DNA of 44,595 nt from UBA1219 sp045601425 (GTDB taxonomy: Bacteria; Bacteroidota; Bacteroidia; Bacteroidales; P3): contig JAZRZP010000041.1 in NCBI GenBank assembly GCA_045601425.1, positions 1-44,595 of the forward strand, given 5' to 3'. Shown piece after piece: positions 32,594 to 42,448 of this stretch. A program made the position numbers and the translations under genes. Position 1 is the stretch's first letter. Each line of letters starts with the position of its first letter. Under the pieces are notes generated by a model, which saw nothing but the letters and a program-made list of their open reading frames with translations, was not told the DNA's origin and ran no database searches.

Positions 32594-33655
32594 TCAAAAA
32601 TCGGTAAATATTTTCTCTATCTCTTTTTCAGAAATCTCGACATCGGCTTGCGGATTCGCCACCGAATTCATAAGCACGCACTTTATCTTGCCTCCCGAAT
32701 TTTTCTTGTCGGCGTACATATATGATATGAGCTCACGGATGTCGTCGCTGGAATATTCAGGAACACATACCGCCTTTTTCAGTGCCGAGGACAAGTCCGA
32801 GTATTCCGATTCGGGGAACCCGAGCCTTTCCACCGACAGCCGGGCTTCGCAAAGCATGCCCAAGGCCACGGCCTGACCGTGCGAAAGCGGATTCCCGCCG
32901 TGAGCCATGGAAAAACTCTCAATGGCATGCCCGAAAGTATGCCCGAAATTCAGGATTCTCCGCACGCCGCGGTCGGTGAAATCCCTGTCTGCGATACCCT
33001 GCTTTGCCAAAGCGCAGAATTTTATATCGTCCCCTGAAATCTGCAGACTTCCGTCTTGCAGCTGCCGAAGCAATTTTCCATACTCAGCGGCATCGGTAAG
33101 CATGGCGGTCTTGAGCATCTCGAAAAATCCCGACAGAAAATCCTTTTCAGGCAGAGTGTCGAGAAATGCCGGCTCTATGCAGACTGCCACCGGATTGTAA
33201 AAACATCCCACCGTATTTTTAATGCCCGCGAAATTCACCGCCGTCTTGCCCCCGATGGAAGCATCGCACATGGCCAGCAGCGTAGTGGGAACGTTGACAT
33301 GACGTATCCCCCGCTTGTAAGTGGCCGCCACAAATCCGCCGAGATCGCACACCGAACCGCCGCCAAGATTCACTATAACAGCATTGCGGTCGGCCGAACT
33401 TTCAAGCAGCGAAAGCCAGAGATTCTGAACCACCGATATGTCCTTGCACTGCTCGCCGCTTTCCACCTCGAAAAACTCCGATTCCTGCAACGGCTCCACC
33501 TCCGAAACAAGCAGCGAAAGGCACGATTCCGACACCTTTTCATCCGTTAATATAAAGTAGCGGGCTCCGGCAAACGCCTTTTTCTTCAGCTCCCTGTCCA
33601 AAAGCGACAACGCAGATTTTTCCGATTTCGACGTAAGAATTTTTGTTTTTGCCAT
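32594..33655 (-). CDS. aroB: 3-Dehydroquinate synthase
   Basis: A 353-residue NAD- and metal-dependent enzyme of the shikimate pathway that converts DAHP to 3-dehydroquinate. Signature segments are NLGGGSVCDLGGFVAATYKR (NAD-binding), VPTTLLAMCDASIGGKTAVN and the metal-ligand His in NFGHTFGHAIES. The ATG at 33655 (MAKTKILTSK) gives the usual length; a further upstream codon adds 17 atypical residues. It is monocistronic. aroQ, the next pathway enzyme, is about 10 kb away at 43596. Confidence 0.96.
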   Translation of the reverse strand: MAKTKILTSKSEKSALSLLDRELKKKAFAGARYFILTDEKVSESCLSLLVSEVEPLQESEFFEVESGEQCKDISVVQNLWLSLLESSADRNAVIVNLGGGSVCDLGGFVAATYKRGIRHVNVPTTLLAMCDASIGGKTAVNFAGIKNTVGCFYNPVAVCIEPAFLDTLPEKDFLSGFFEMLKTAMLTDAAEYGKLLRQLQDGSLQISGDDIKFCALAKQGIADRDFTDRGVRRILNFGHTFGHAIESFSMAHGGNPLSHGQAVALGMLCEARLSVERLGFPESEYSDLSSALKKAVCVPEYSSDDIRELISYMYADKKNSGGKIKCVLMNSVANPQADVEISEKEIEKIFTDF

Positions 33656-33821
33656 ACTAATAACATTTGGAATCCATAACGAAAAAAAAACAGATAAATT
33701 TTGCAAAGAAATTTTATTTTTTTATTTTTATAAAACACTGATTTTAAACATATTACAATAAATAACAAAAAAAAATGCAAGTTCGGACAAAAAAAATTTT
33801 GCGTAAATGATAAAAAAAACA

Positions 33822-33829
33822 TATCTTTG
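33822..33829 (+). promoter_or_regulatory. Promoter -7 element (TATCTTTG) of the large T9SS protein
   Basis: Perfect TAnnTTTG about 117 nt before the ATG at 33947, leaving a long AT-rich 5' leader. The rest of the 290-nt gap after aroB is AT-rich with no gene. Confidence 0.7.
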
Positions 33830-33946
33830 CAGTTCGAAAGTAAAGTGTGACTATTTGACTGATGCACACGTATCTTGTTGAGTACAAGCACTTTATTTTA
33901 GAATAAGAAAAAATTAAAATTTAGTAGTAATTAAAAAATTAAAAAA

Positions 33947-36388
33947 ATGAAAAAAACAATTATGGCTTTATGCCTTGCATTGTGCGCAAGCGTAGTTTTC
34001 GCACAGATGCCGAGAAGCGTTAAGGCTCCTGCCCATGGTACAGATGCAAAAGTATCTGCTAAGAGCGAGATCGTTAACCAGAAAACAGCTTCTTACAAAG
34101 GTTCTATCTTCTCAAAAACTCTCTTGACAGAAAGTTTTGCAACTACAAGCGACATCACTATTACCTACAATCAGAATCCCGGTTACCAAAGCGCTCCTTA
34201 CTCGCGTTGGAACAGAGTTGCTGACACCACGCAATCTGCTTTGCAAAGTGCAACCAACATTTTCCCAGTGCTGTTCGGTTCGCAAGGATTCCGTTCTTTG
34301 AACGGATTCGATTCCCAGACTCCCACCGATGGTTTGATGGCAATGTCCATGCAAGACCAGATTTCTAGCTGGGGTGGTACAGGCACAATAGGAAAATTCG
34401 AATCTTCGATAGAATTTCCCTCTGTAAACCCGGGTTCTGCTACTGCTCTCGACGTTAACTTCTATCAGTACTACAGAGCTTTCAACCGTGACTCCTGCTT
34501 TGTAGATTATTCTACAGACGGCGCAAACTGGACCCCGATTTACATCAACGTTCACGGTCTTGAAATCTCCGTAAACAGCTCTACTCTTGGCAGCAAAGCC
34601 GTTTCTGTTCCCGTTCCTTCGGGAGCAACAGACATGTACGTACGTATCCGCTGGAAATGTGACACAAACATCGGCGGTGCTTACGGATACTATTGGATGA
34701 TTGATGACGTTGAAATCGATGCCACTCCGGCAAGCAGACTTGATGTCCTCAAAGAAGCTTACATAGAAGGCAACTACCAGATAATTCCTAAAGACATGAA
34801 TATGCCTGCTCTTACATGGTACGCTGACGTACGCAACACTGGTACTGAAATGCAGGAAAACACGGTTGGTACAATAGACCAATTGGGTGGCAGCACAGTT
34901 TCCACTACACAGACAGCAAACCTTGTTTTCGATCCTAACGCAGACACACTGCTCATCACCGACAACAACGGTTGGGTTCTTGACAGCTGGTGGGACGGCG
35001 GTTCCAACATAAGCGGTACTGCTGCAGCTCTTCCCAATACTACCGTAGGTACAAACAAAGTTTGTGCAAAAATCGTTTCCGATTCCCTTACTGTCATCGA
35101 CGGCAAAGCTATCTATTTCGACACTATCGCTTACATTGTTAATGACAAAGATGCTAACGACAGCTCTTACATTTGGGCACACGATAACGGTAACTTGTCA
35201 AACAACAGAGGTTGGCATGTAAGTCTGACTCCCGACGGCTATGTAACAACTGATGAAACTGAAGCAAACGTTGGTGAAGACGGCTATATGATGCGCGTTG
35301 CTTACCGTACACCTAGCACAGTTCCCCAAAACTGGGTTATCCGTGGCGTTGAAATCGTTCCTGCTCCTGCAACTGGTTACGTAATTGCTTCTGCACAAAT
35401 CAACCCTGAACTCACTTGGGATTCTACATATCTTAATGGAGGATCTACCTACATCCGCTTCAACTCTATCATGACTGGTGCTCCTACTTACACAGTACAA
35501 TCCACCGACATTCCTGTTGTTGACACAATGTTGAGATTGAGTGACAACTACGAAAAAATCCGCATCAGATTCCCGTTGCAGCCGACATTGGAAGCCGACA
35601 AAGTTTACCGTGTTGGTTACCAGATCAACGGAACAACTACATTTACTCCTGCAGTTGCAACTTCCAACTACATCGATGCTTTCAGTGAATCTCAGCAAAT
35701 GCCTGACAACTTCAACCGTTACTTCGGTCTCTACAATGCACAGAACATCGTTTACGCTCCCCAGGCTCAAGACCTCCTGTGGTGCGGTAACTATGGTATT
35801 CCTATGGTACGTATGATCGTTGGACCGAGAATGAACATCCCCAACTACAACCTTACTTTCAGTGTAACTCCTGCCAACTCTGCAGCCATTTACGCTGACG
35901 ATGCATCACAAAGCGACGTTACTGGACAAACAATTTCTGTTGCTCAGGGTACTGCATATCCCATTATCATCGTTCCTGATTTCGAAAATGGTTGGGATTT
36001 GGTAGACATCAAAGTTAACGGTGCTTCTGTTGACATGAACAATGACGATATAGCTCAGTCTGACTACTACATGTACACTGTTCCTGCAATCAGCGGTGCA
36101 ACAACTGTTGAAATTTTCTGCGAAGGCGTTGGTATCAACAATGCTGACAATGCAACAATCAAACTGCAACCGAACCCCGCTTCTTCAAGCGCTCGCATGA
36201 CAATCGACGGTGTTAACGGTGACGTTAACTTCGCTTTGATCGACATGAACGGTCGCGTTATCAATGAAAAAGTTATCAATGCAAACAGCGTTGAAACTAT
36301 TGATTTGAACGGTTTGGCAAGAGGTACTTATTTCGTACGCATCACCAACAACCACATGACAAAGGTTGAAAAACTGATCGTTCGCTAA
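33947..36388 (+). CDS. Large secreted surface protein with T9SS type A sorting domain
   Basis: An 813-residue protein. The signal peptide MKKTIMALCLALCASVVFA is cleaved near residue 19-20. Residues of about 60-270 form a jelly-roll domain of the choice-of-anchor J type (DGLMAMSMQDQISSW, FVDYSTDGANWTPIYIN, YYWMIDDVEI). Further beta-rich domains follow, and the C-terminal about 80 residues (IKLQPNPASSSARMTI, DLNGLARGTYFVRI, KVEKLIVR) are a type A T9SS signal. No catalytic motif is visible, so it is probably structural or adhesive. A dedicated promoter, a long leader, a perfect terminator and codon choice differing from neighbours (many GTT, GCT, ACT) suggest high expression. Confidence 0.87.
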   Translation: MKKTIMALCLALCASVVFAQMPRSVKAPAHGTDAKVSAKSEIVNQKTASYKGSIFSKTLLTESFATTSDITITYNQNPGYQSAPYSRWNRVADTTQSALQSATNIFPVLFGSQGFRSLNGFDSQTPTDGLMAMSMQDQISSWGGTGTIGKFESSIEFPSVNPGSATALDVNFYQYYRAFNRDSCFVDYSTDGANWTPIYINVHGLEISVNSSTLGSKAVSVPVPSGATDMYVRIRWKCDTNIGGAYGYYWMIDDVEIDATPASRLDVLKEAYIEGNYQIIPKDMNMPALTWYADVRNTGTEMQENTVGTIDQLGGSTVSTTQTANLVFDPNADTLLITDNNGWVLDSWWDGGSNISGTAAALPNTTVGTNKVCAKIVSDSLTVIDGKAIYFDTIAYIVNDKDANDSSYIWAHDNGNLSNNRGWHVSLTPDGYVTTDETEANVGEDGYMMRVAYRTPSTVPQNWVIRGVEIVPAPATGYVIASAQINPELTWDSTYLNGGSTYIRFNSIMTGAPTYTVQSTDIPVVDTMLRLSDNYEKIRIRFPLQPTLEADKVYRVGYQINGTTTFTPAVATSNYIDAFSESQQMPDNFNRYFGLYNAQNIVYAPQAQDLLWCGNYGIPMVRMIVGPRMNIPNYNLTFSVTPANSAAIYADDASQSDVTGQTISVAQGTAYPIIIVPDFENGWDLVDIKVNGASVDMNNDDIAQSDYYMYTVPAISGATTVEIFCEGVGINNADNATIKLQPNPASSSARMTIDGVNGDVNFALIDMNGRVINEKVINANSVETIDLNGLARGTYFVRITNNHMTKVEKLIVR

Positions 36389-36410
36389 TAAGTTTCACTT
36401 ATAAACGAAA

Positions 36411-36434
36411 AAGAGAAGCCGCACGGCTTCTCTT
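36411..36434 (+). terminator. Intrinsic terminator after the T9SS surface protein
   Basis: Perfect 10-bp stem AAGAGAAGCC/GGCTTCTCTT with a GCAC loop followed by a T-run. Confidence 0.9.
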
Positions 36435-36461
36435 TTTTTTGTTTTTTATGCAAAAAAATCG

Positions 36462-36469
36462 TAACTTTG
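36462..36469 (+). promoter_or_regulatory. PBP2-rodA promoter -7 element (TAACTTTG)
   Basis: Perfect TAnnTTTG with TTTTG 20 nt upstream as a good -33. The PBP2 ATG is 66 nt downstream. Confidence 0.75.
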
Positions 36470-36534
36470 CAAATTGGCAGAAATTTTGCCGTTACAAATA
36501 ATCCATTCGGACACAACATATTACACAGGCAATA

Positions 36535-38406
36535 ATGGTAGACAGTTATTCAAATAGAAGCAAGACCATACGCATCATAATAATTGCGGTGTGTGTAATA
36601 TTCGTATTCCGGCTCATGATGTTGCAGATATTCGACAAAACATACCGCGAAGCAGCAAACGACAATGCCCTGCGGTACATAACACAATATCCCGCAAGGG
36701 GTCTGGTATATGACCGCAATGGCGAGTTGCTGGTTTACAACGAAGCCGTATATGACCTCATGATAGTGCCGTACCAGATGCAGAAGGACGGGAATTTTGA
36801 CACGACGATGTTCTGCAACCTGCTGAAAATAAGCAAAGAAGACTTCAATACAAGAGTTGAAAAGGCAAAAAAATTCTCCATGCAGAGTCCTTCGATATTC
36901 ATGAAACAGATTTCCAAGGAAGATTACGGTGCATTTCAGGAGAAAATGTACAAATTCAAAGGATTCTATTCCCAGAAGAGGACACTGCGCTATTACCCGA
37001 AACCGATAGCAGCCCATGTTCTCGGCTACATCGGCGAAATCGACGAGAACGAACTGCTCGACACGTCGATAAACGGTGACAATTACTACCGTCAGGGCGA
37101 CTATATAGGCAAGAGCGGTTTGGAAAAATCGTACGAATCGGTACTGCGTGGCAAAAAAGGCCAGAAAGTGACTCTGGTCGACGTACACAACCGGGAACAG
37201 GGCAGTTACAAAAACGGCGAGCAGGACACTGCCGCCATAGCCGGATTGAACCTGTATTCTACCATAGACATAAACCTTCAGGAATATGCGGAACAGCTGA
37301 TGGCCAACAAACGCGGTTGCGTGGTAGCCATAGAGCCGAAAACCGGAGAAGTCCTGACATTTGTTTCGGCACCGAGTTACGACCCCAACCTTCTTGTTGG
37401 TAGAGTGCGTGGAGAGAATTACAAAAAACTTTCGCAGGACATAGCCAAGCCCCTGTTCAACAGGGCACTGATGGCGAAATACCCTCCGGGATCGATTTTC
37501 AAGATAGCTCAGGCAATGATAGCCTTGGACGAAGGAGTGATAACCCCCGGAACGGGCTTTGTGTGCGACAAAGTTCTCGGCTGCCACAACCACCCGAGTG
37601 CAAGGTCGGTACGCGAGGCGATAAAGATGTCGTGCAACCCGTATTTTTACTACACCTACCGCCGAATGATACAGCAGGGCAAGTATTCGAGCATATATGC
37701 CGACAGCCAGTACGGTCTTACCATGTGGCACGAATACATGCTGCGTTTCGGATTCGGACAGCGTCTGGGCATTGACCTGCCCAACGTGTCTTCGGGAATA
37801 ATCCCCGACACCGCATTGTACAACAAATGGTACGGAAAAGGCAAATGGGCATTTTCGACAATCTATTCCAACAGTATCGGACAGGGCGAAGTAACCGTAG
37901 TACCTCTGCAGATGGCCAATCTTGCCGCCATCATTGCCAACAGGGGATATTACTACACACCGCATCTAGTAAGATATTACGGCGATGATTCCACGAGAAA
38001 CGAAGAGTTTTACGTAAAACACGAAACCGGAATAAAAGATGAATATTTCGACATTGCCGCCGATGGCATGTATGACGTGATACATGGTGCTGGAGGAACG
38101 GCACACCGTGCTGCAATACCCGGCATCGATATCTGCGGAAAGACGGGTACAGCCGAAAATTACGGCATCGACCACTCGGTGTTCATCTGTTTTGCACCGA
38201 AGGACAATCCCAAGATTGCAGTATCGGTATATGTGGAAAATGCCGGAGCTGGTGGTTCTTGGGCGGCTCCAATTGCAAGTCTAGTCGTTGAAAAGTATCT
38301 CAAAGGAGAGGTCGGACGCACAGATTTCGAACAAATGTACATGAACATAAATCCTTGTCAGAAACTGCCTTTGACAAGAGTCGTAAAAAAACACAGGAAA
38401 AGATAA
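36535..38406 (+). CDS. mrdA: Penicillin-binding protein 2 (elongasome transpeptidase)
   Basis: A 623-residue inner-membrane class B PBP that cross-links peptidoglycan during cell elongation. One N-terminal membrane helix (IRIIIIAVCVIFVFRLM), a dimerisation region (ARGLVYDRNGELL), then the transpeptidase domain with the SxxK nucleophile S320 in PPGSIFK, SxN at S366 (SCN) and KTG at K536 (GKTGTAENYG). All three catalytic motifs are intact. rodA follows by 2 nt, the usual pairing of class B PBP with its SEDS glycosyltransferase partner. Confidence 0.96.
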   Translation: MVDSYSNRSKTIRIIIIAVCVIFVFRLMMLQIFDKTYREAANDNALRYITQYPARGLVYDRNGELLVYNEAVYDLMIVPYQMQKDGNFDTTMFCNLLKISKEDFNTRVEKAKKFSMQSPSIFMKQISKEDYGAFQEKMYKFKGFYSQKRTLRYYPKPIAAHVLGYIGEIDENELLDTSINGDNYYRQGDYIGKSGLEKSYESVLRGKKGQKVTLVDVHNREQGSYKNGEQDTAAIAGLNLYSTIDINLQEYAEQLMANKRGCVVAIEPKTGEVLTFVSAPSYDPNLLVGRVRGENYKKLSQDIAKPLFNRALMAKYPPGSIFKIAQAMIALDEGVITPGTGFVCDKVLGCHNHPSARSVREAIKMSCNPYFYYTYRRMIQQGKYSSIYADSQYGLTMWHEYMLRFGFGQRLGIDLPNVSSGIIPDTALYNKWYGKGKWAFSTIYSNSIGQGEVTVVPLQMANLAAIIANRGYYYTPHLVRYYGDDSTRNEEFYVKHETGIKDEYFDIAADGMYDVIHGAGGTAHRAAIPGIDICGKTGTAENYGIDHSVFICFAPKDNPKIAVSVYVENAGAGGSWAAPIASLVVEKYLKGEVGRTDFEQMYMNINPCQKLPLTRVVKKHRKR

Positions 38407-38408
38407 CA

Positions 38409-39677
38409 ATGAGATCGAGAGATAACGAAGGAGTGTTCCGCAACGTAGACTGGAAAATCATAGTGCTGTACCTTGTGATAGTGATTTTCGGATGGATAAA
38501 CATATATGCTGCAACCTACGTTGAAACCGAAGCCGGTATTTTCAACATAGACACTCAGCACGGCAAGCAGTTGCTGTGGATGGGCATTTCATTTCTGCTC
38601 GGCATATTCATTCTTGTCATCGACGCACACTTCTTCTCGATGATTTCGTACATATTCTACATCATAGTCATCGGGCTGCTGCTCGTAACCCTTTCCATGT
38701 CGGCTGTGAACGGTGCCACATCGTGGATTCCGATAGGTCCGTTCAAACTCCAGCCGTCGGAATTTGCAAAATTTGCGACAGCACTTGCCTTGGCCAGATA
38801 TCTCGGAAACATTGACATAAACCTGCGTGACAAGCGGACAAAATTCGCTGTAATATGCATCATAGCACTGCCGGCGGCACTCATATTCCTGCAGCATGAT
38901 GCCGGTTCGGCCTTGGTTTTCACCAGTTTTCTGGTACCGCTATACAGGGTGGGAATGTCGGAAAAAATTCTTTTGATTGCGGTGGCACTTGCCGTAATTT
39001 TTATCGTATCGCTGCTGCTGCAGCCATTTGTAGTGATACTCATACTTTTGACCATAGCACTCGGCTACCTGTTTCTATGGCTCAACAAAAGGACGGTGAA
39101 AACGGTACTCAAAGTTTCAGGTCTGTTTGCTGCCTGCTGCATTGCCGTTCTCTCAACGAATTTCGTCTTCAACAATTTTTTGGAGAAGCACCAGCAAAAC
39201 CGTATAAACATAATATTGGGAAAAATAGAAGACCCGCAAGGGATAGACTATAATGTCCGGCAATCGAAGATAGCCATAGGTTCGGGAGAATTTTTCGGCA
39301 AAGGTTTTCTGAACGGCACACAGACGAAATTCAACTTCGTACCGGAACAGGAGACCGACTTCATTTTCTGCACCGTGGGCGAGGAATGGGGATTTGTAGG
39401 TTCTGCAGCCATGGTGGTATGCTACACACTACTGTTTCTGCGCATAATGAAAGTGGCAGAGCGGCAGAAATCGCGATTTGCAGTGATATACGGATATTCG
39501 GTTGCGAGCATTTTGTTTTTCCATTTCGTGATAAACATCGGCATGGTCATCGGGATCACACCCGTAATAGGTGTACCCCTGCCCTTTTTCAGCTACGGAG
39601 GGTCCTCGCTGATAGCATTCACCTCGCTGCTGTTTGTGTTTTTGAGACAGGATGCTTCGCGAAACATAATGATTTAA
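38409..39677 (+). CDS. rodA: Rod-shape-determining peptidoglycan glycosyltransferase RodA
   Basis: A 422-residue SEDS-family polytopic membrane protein, about ten hydrophobic segments, that polymerises lipid II in the elongasome with PBP2. The ATG at 38409 lies 2 nt after the PBP2 stop; an earlier in-frame codon would overlap it. Hallmarks are ATSWIPIGPFKLQPSEFAKF, the QHDAGSALVF loop, ETDFIFCTVGEEWGFVG and the C-terminal PLPFFSYGGSSL. It implies active lateral wall growth and a rod or ovoid shape. Confidence 0.96.
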   Translation: MRSRDNEGVFRNVDWKIIVLYLVIVIFGWINIYAATYVETEAGIFNIDTQHGKQLLWMGISFLLGIFILVIDAHFFSMISYIFYIIVIGLLLVTLSMSAVNGATSWIPIGPFKLQPSEFAKFATALALARYLGNIDINLRDKRTKFAVICIIALPAALIFLQHDAGSALVFTSFLVPLYRVGMSEKILLIAVALAVIFIVSLLLQPFVVILILLTIALGYLFLWLNKRTVKTVLKVSGLFAACCIAVLSTNFVFNNFLEKHQQNRINIILGKIEDPQGIDYNVRQSKIAIGSGEFFGKGFLNGTQTKFNFVPEQETDFIFCTVGEEWGFVGSAAMVVCYTLLFLRIMKVAERQKSRFAVIYGYSVASILFFHFVINIGMVIGITPVIGVPLPFFSYGGSSLIAFTSLLFVFLRQDASRNIMI

Positions 39678-39713
39678 GTTGTTAATAATAAAAAATTAAG
39701 TATCAGAAAATAA

Positions 39714-40949
39714 ATGGCAAAGAAAAACAGTGAGACATGCTCGTTCTGCGGGCGATCAGAATCGGAAGCAGGAATACTGCTGCAAGGTATAGACGGGAAG
39801 ATATGCTCTTCGTGCGTAACTCAGGCACAAAAGATTTTCGACGAGATGTTCCCGAAGAAAGACGAAAAGACAAATTTGGTCCTTGACATAAAAACGCCAC
39901 AGGAAATAAAGGCACACCTTGACGATTATGTGATAGGACAGGAAAGTGCGAAAAAAGTGCTTTCGGTTGCAGTCTACAACCACTACAAACGTCTCAAATA
40001 CCTGCGTCTGGGAAAGGGCAAAGATGACGTCGAAATTGAGAAGTCGAACATCGTAATCGCAGGAGAGACCGGAACCGGAAAGACACTTCTGGCACGCACC
40101 ATTGCCAAAATACTCAACGTACCTTTCTGCATTGTCGATGCAACGGTTCTCACTGAAGCCGGATATGTGGGCGAAGATGTGGAAAACATTCTCACCCGAC
40201 TCTTGCAGGCTGCCGACTATAATGTGCAGGCTGCCGAACAAGGCATTGTATTCATTGACGAAATAGACAAGATTGCCCGCAAAAGTGCCAATCCGTCGAT
40301 AACGCGCGACGTGTCAGGCGAAGGCGTGCAACAGGCGTTGCTGAAACTTCTGGAAGGAGCCGTCGTAAACGTACCGCCACAAGGCGGACGCAAACACCCC
40401 GAGCAGAAAATGATAGCCGTAAACACCCAAAACATACTATTCATCTCTGGCGGAGCCTTCGACGGCATTGACAGGGTAATTGCTTCGCGGATGAAATCGC
40501 ACGTAATCGGCTTCAAGGAGACCAAGGACCGAGCCAATCTGGACAAGGAAAACATTCTGCAATACATACTGCCTCAGGATTTGAAGCAGTTCGGCTTGAT
40601 TCCCGAACTGGTGGGACGCTTCCCTGTTCTGACTTACCTCAAGCCACTCGACAAAACGGCCTTACGCAAAATCCTTACCGAACCGAAAAACTCGCTGGTA
40701 CGCCAATATCACAAACTCTTCGAGATGGACGGAGTGGAACTTTGCTTCGAGGAAAAAGCTCTTGACGTGATAGTGGAAAAAGCCATCGAGTACAAACTCG
40801 GCGCAAGAGGACTGCGGTCGCTGATGGAATCGATAATGACCGACATCATGTTCGATTTGCCGGCCATGAAGGATTGCGGAAAAATCTCAATAACAGCCAA
40901 AATGGCCGAAGAAAAAATCTCAAAATCAAATATTATGAAGGAAAGCTGA
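39714..40949 (+). CDS. clpX: ClpXP protease ATP-binding subunit ClpX
   Basis: A 411-residue AAA+ unfoldase that delivers substrates to ClpP. The N-terminal zinc-binding domain has C9, C12, C31 and C34. Walker A is GETGTGKTLL near residues 118-127, Walker B is IVFIDEIDKI, and the pore-loop region contains the GYVGEDVE segment. ARD/sensor motifs GARGLRSLMESIM are at the C-terminus. It is complete. No clpP is adjacent. It lies 36 nt after rodA with no obvious terminator between them, so read-through is possible. Confidence 0.97.
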   Translation: MAKKNSETCSFCGRSESEAGILLQGIDGKICSSCVTQAQKIFDEMFPKKDEKTNLVLDIKTPQEIKAHLDDYVIGQESAKKVLSVAVYNHYKRLKYLRLGKGKDDVEIEKSNIVIAGETGTGKTLLARTIAKILNVPFCIVDATVLTEAGYVGEDVENILTRLLQAADYNVQAAEQGIVFIDEIDKIARKSANPSITRDVSGEGVQQALLKLLEGAVVNVPPQGGRKHPEQKMIAVNTQNILFISGGAFDGIDRVIASRMKSHVIGFKETKDRANLDKENILQYILPQDLKQFGLIPELVGRFPVLTYLKPLDKTALRKILTEPKNSLVRQYHKLFEMDGVELCFEEKALDVIVEKAIEYKLGARGLRSLMESIMTDIMFDLPAMKDCGKISITAKMAEEKISKSNIMKES

Positions 40950-41012
40950 TCCCTGCATGCCGTTGCAACAGCATGCTCAGAAAGTTTTTTGGAGAAAATC
41001 GTTTTTTTTTCG

Positions 41013-41020
41013 TATATTTG
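41013..41020 (+). promoter_or_regulatory. plsC-like operon promoter -7 element (TATATTTG)
   Basis: Perfect TAnnTTTG 33 nt before the acyltransferase ATG at 41054. Confidence 0.7.
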
Positions 41021-41053
41021 CTTTTCATTATGCATAAATAACAACATCGTAAC

Positions 41054-42448
41054 ATGATAAGTTTCAAGGAAATAAACAAACCTGATTGGAAATACAATCT
41101 GCTTTACAATTATGTGCACGTGATGCACAACTTCATTTACTACAGGAAATTCCACGTGCTGCACCGCGACCGCATACCCAAAGGCAAGCCTGTTGTAGCC
41201 ATAAGCAACCACCAGAACGGACTCACCGATGCACTTGGCATTCTGTACGGCTTTTCCAAGGACGGACGGCATCCGGTGTTCATAGCCAGAGCCGACATAT
41301 TCAAGAAAGAGATAGCCGCCAAGGCACTGCGTTTCCTGAAAATAATGCCTGCCTACCGTGCCGTTGACGTAGGAGCTGCCGGAGTGGGTGAAAACGCCGA
41401 AATTTTCGACCAGTCGGCAAGGATACTGACCGAAAACGGAGTCGTGGCTCTCTTCCCCGAAGCTGGTCACCAGAACCGCCACTTTCTGGGTACTTTCAAA
41501 AAAGGCTTTGCACGCATAGCATTCCGGGCCGCAGAAATGACCGATTTCAAGGAACCGATATACATACAGCCGATGTCGAACCACTACGACAATTATTTCT
41601 CGGTACAGGGAAAGATGATTGTCACATTTGGCGAACCTTTTGAATTCACCGACCTATACGACCTTTACAAAACCAATCCGCACCGTGCAGAGAAAATACT
41701 TACCGACCGTGCGAGAGTAATTGTCAACGACCTGATGCTCAACATTTCCGACACCGAATGGTACGAAGAATACGAAATGCTGTGCACAGTGTTCGGCGGA
41801 CAGATAATGAAAGACGAACACAAGCAGCAGAAATACTTCCCCAATAAGCTCGACGTAAGCAAACGCGTAGTGAAAATGCTCGACACTTACAAGGAAACCG
41901 ACGGAGAAGCTTTCACCAAACTGATGAAAGAAACCCGACAGTACTGCCATGCACTGGACAAGATGCACCTCCGCGACTGGATTTTTGCACAGAAACTCAG
42001 CACGTTGGGATTTCTCGTACGTTTTCTGCTTGCACTGGTACTCACACCTGTCGTAATTGCCGGATGGGTGATAAACATAGTTCCGTTCAGTATAAGTTCG
42101 TTCATCACACGAAAGATAAAGGACTACATGCTGCACTCGTCGTTCCATTTTGCCGTCGGATTTCTGGTATCATACCCGTTATGGTTCATAATCACTGCCA
42201 TAGTACTGTGGGCAACAACCGGAATATGGTGGCTGATACTCGTTGATCTGGTTGCACTGCCGCTGTCGCTGATGATATATCTCCGCAGCAAGATAATGAT
42301 AAAGAAAGTGTACAACCGCATACGCCGCTTCCGTCTGTGGTTCCGCGGAAACCGTTACTACAACGAGGCTGTGGAGACACGCAAGTCTCTGGTGAAAAAA
42401 TTGAAAACCATCGTGACCGAAACCGGACAAAATAACATTTCAGCATGA
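41054..42448 (+). CDS. PlsC-like 1-acyl-glycerol-3-phosphate acyltransferase family protein
   Basis: A 464-residue membrane-associated acyltransferase, roughly twice the length of E. coli PlsC. Motif I is SNHQNGLTDALG, in which His and Asp are five residues apart instead of the classical four (HX4D). Motif III is FPEAGHQNRHF, and an IARADIFKK segment lies between. After about residue 210 a long C-terminal part includes two hydrophobic stretches (LALVLTPVVIAGWVINIV and FVSYPLWFIITAIVLWA region). It likely acts in phospholipid or lipid A-like synthesis; the acyl acceptor is not certain. The stop overlaps the next ATG by four bases (ATGA). Confidence 0.87.
   Translation: MISFKEINKPDWKYNLLYNYVHVMHNFIYYRKFHVLHRDRIPKGKPVVAISNHQNGLTDALGILYGFSKDGRHPVFIARADIFKKEIAAKALRFLKIMPAYRAVDVGAAGVGENAEIFDQSARILTENGVVALFPEAGHQNRHFLGTFKKGFARIAFRAAEMTDFKEPIYIQPMSNHYDNYFSVQGKMIVTFGEPFEFTDLYDLYKTNPHRAEKILTDRARVIVNDLMLNISDTEWYEEYEMLCTVFGGQIMKDEHKQQKYFPNKLDVSKRVVKMLDTYKETDGEAFTKLMKETRQYCHALDKMHLRDWIFAQKLSTLGFLVRFLLALVLTPVVIAGWVINIVPFSISSFITRKIKDYMLHSSFHFAVGFLVSYPLWFIITAIVLWATTGIWWLILVDLVALPLSLMIYLRSKIMIKKVYNRIRRFRLWFRGNRYYNEAVETRKSLVKKLKTIVTETGQNNISA

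Noticed and set aside
34112..35182. 356-residue minus-strand open frame
   Set aside because: Antisense shadow of the T9SS surface protein, created by its codon bias.
36550..37965. 471-residue minus-strand open frame
   Set aside because: Shadow of the PBP2 gene, whose catalytic motifs are intact. The antisense product is Cys/Tyr/Val-rich without any domain.
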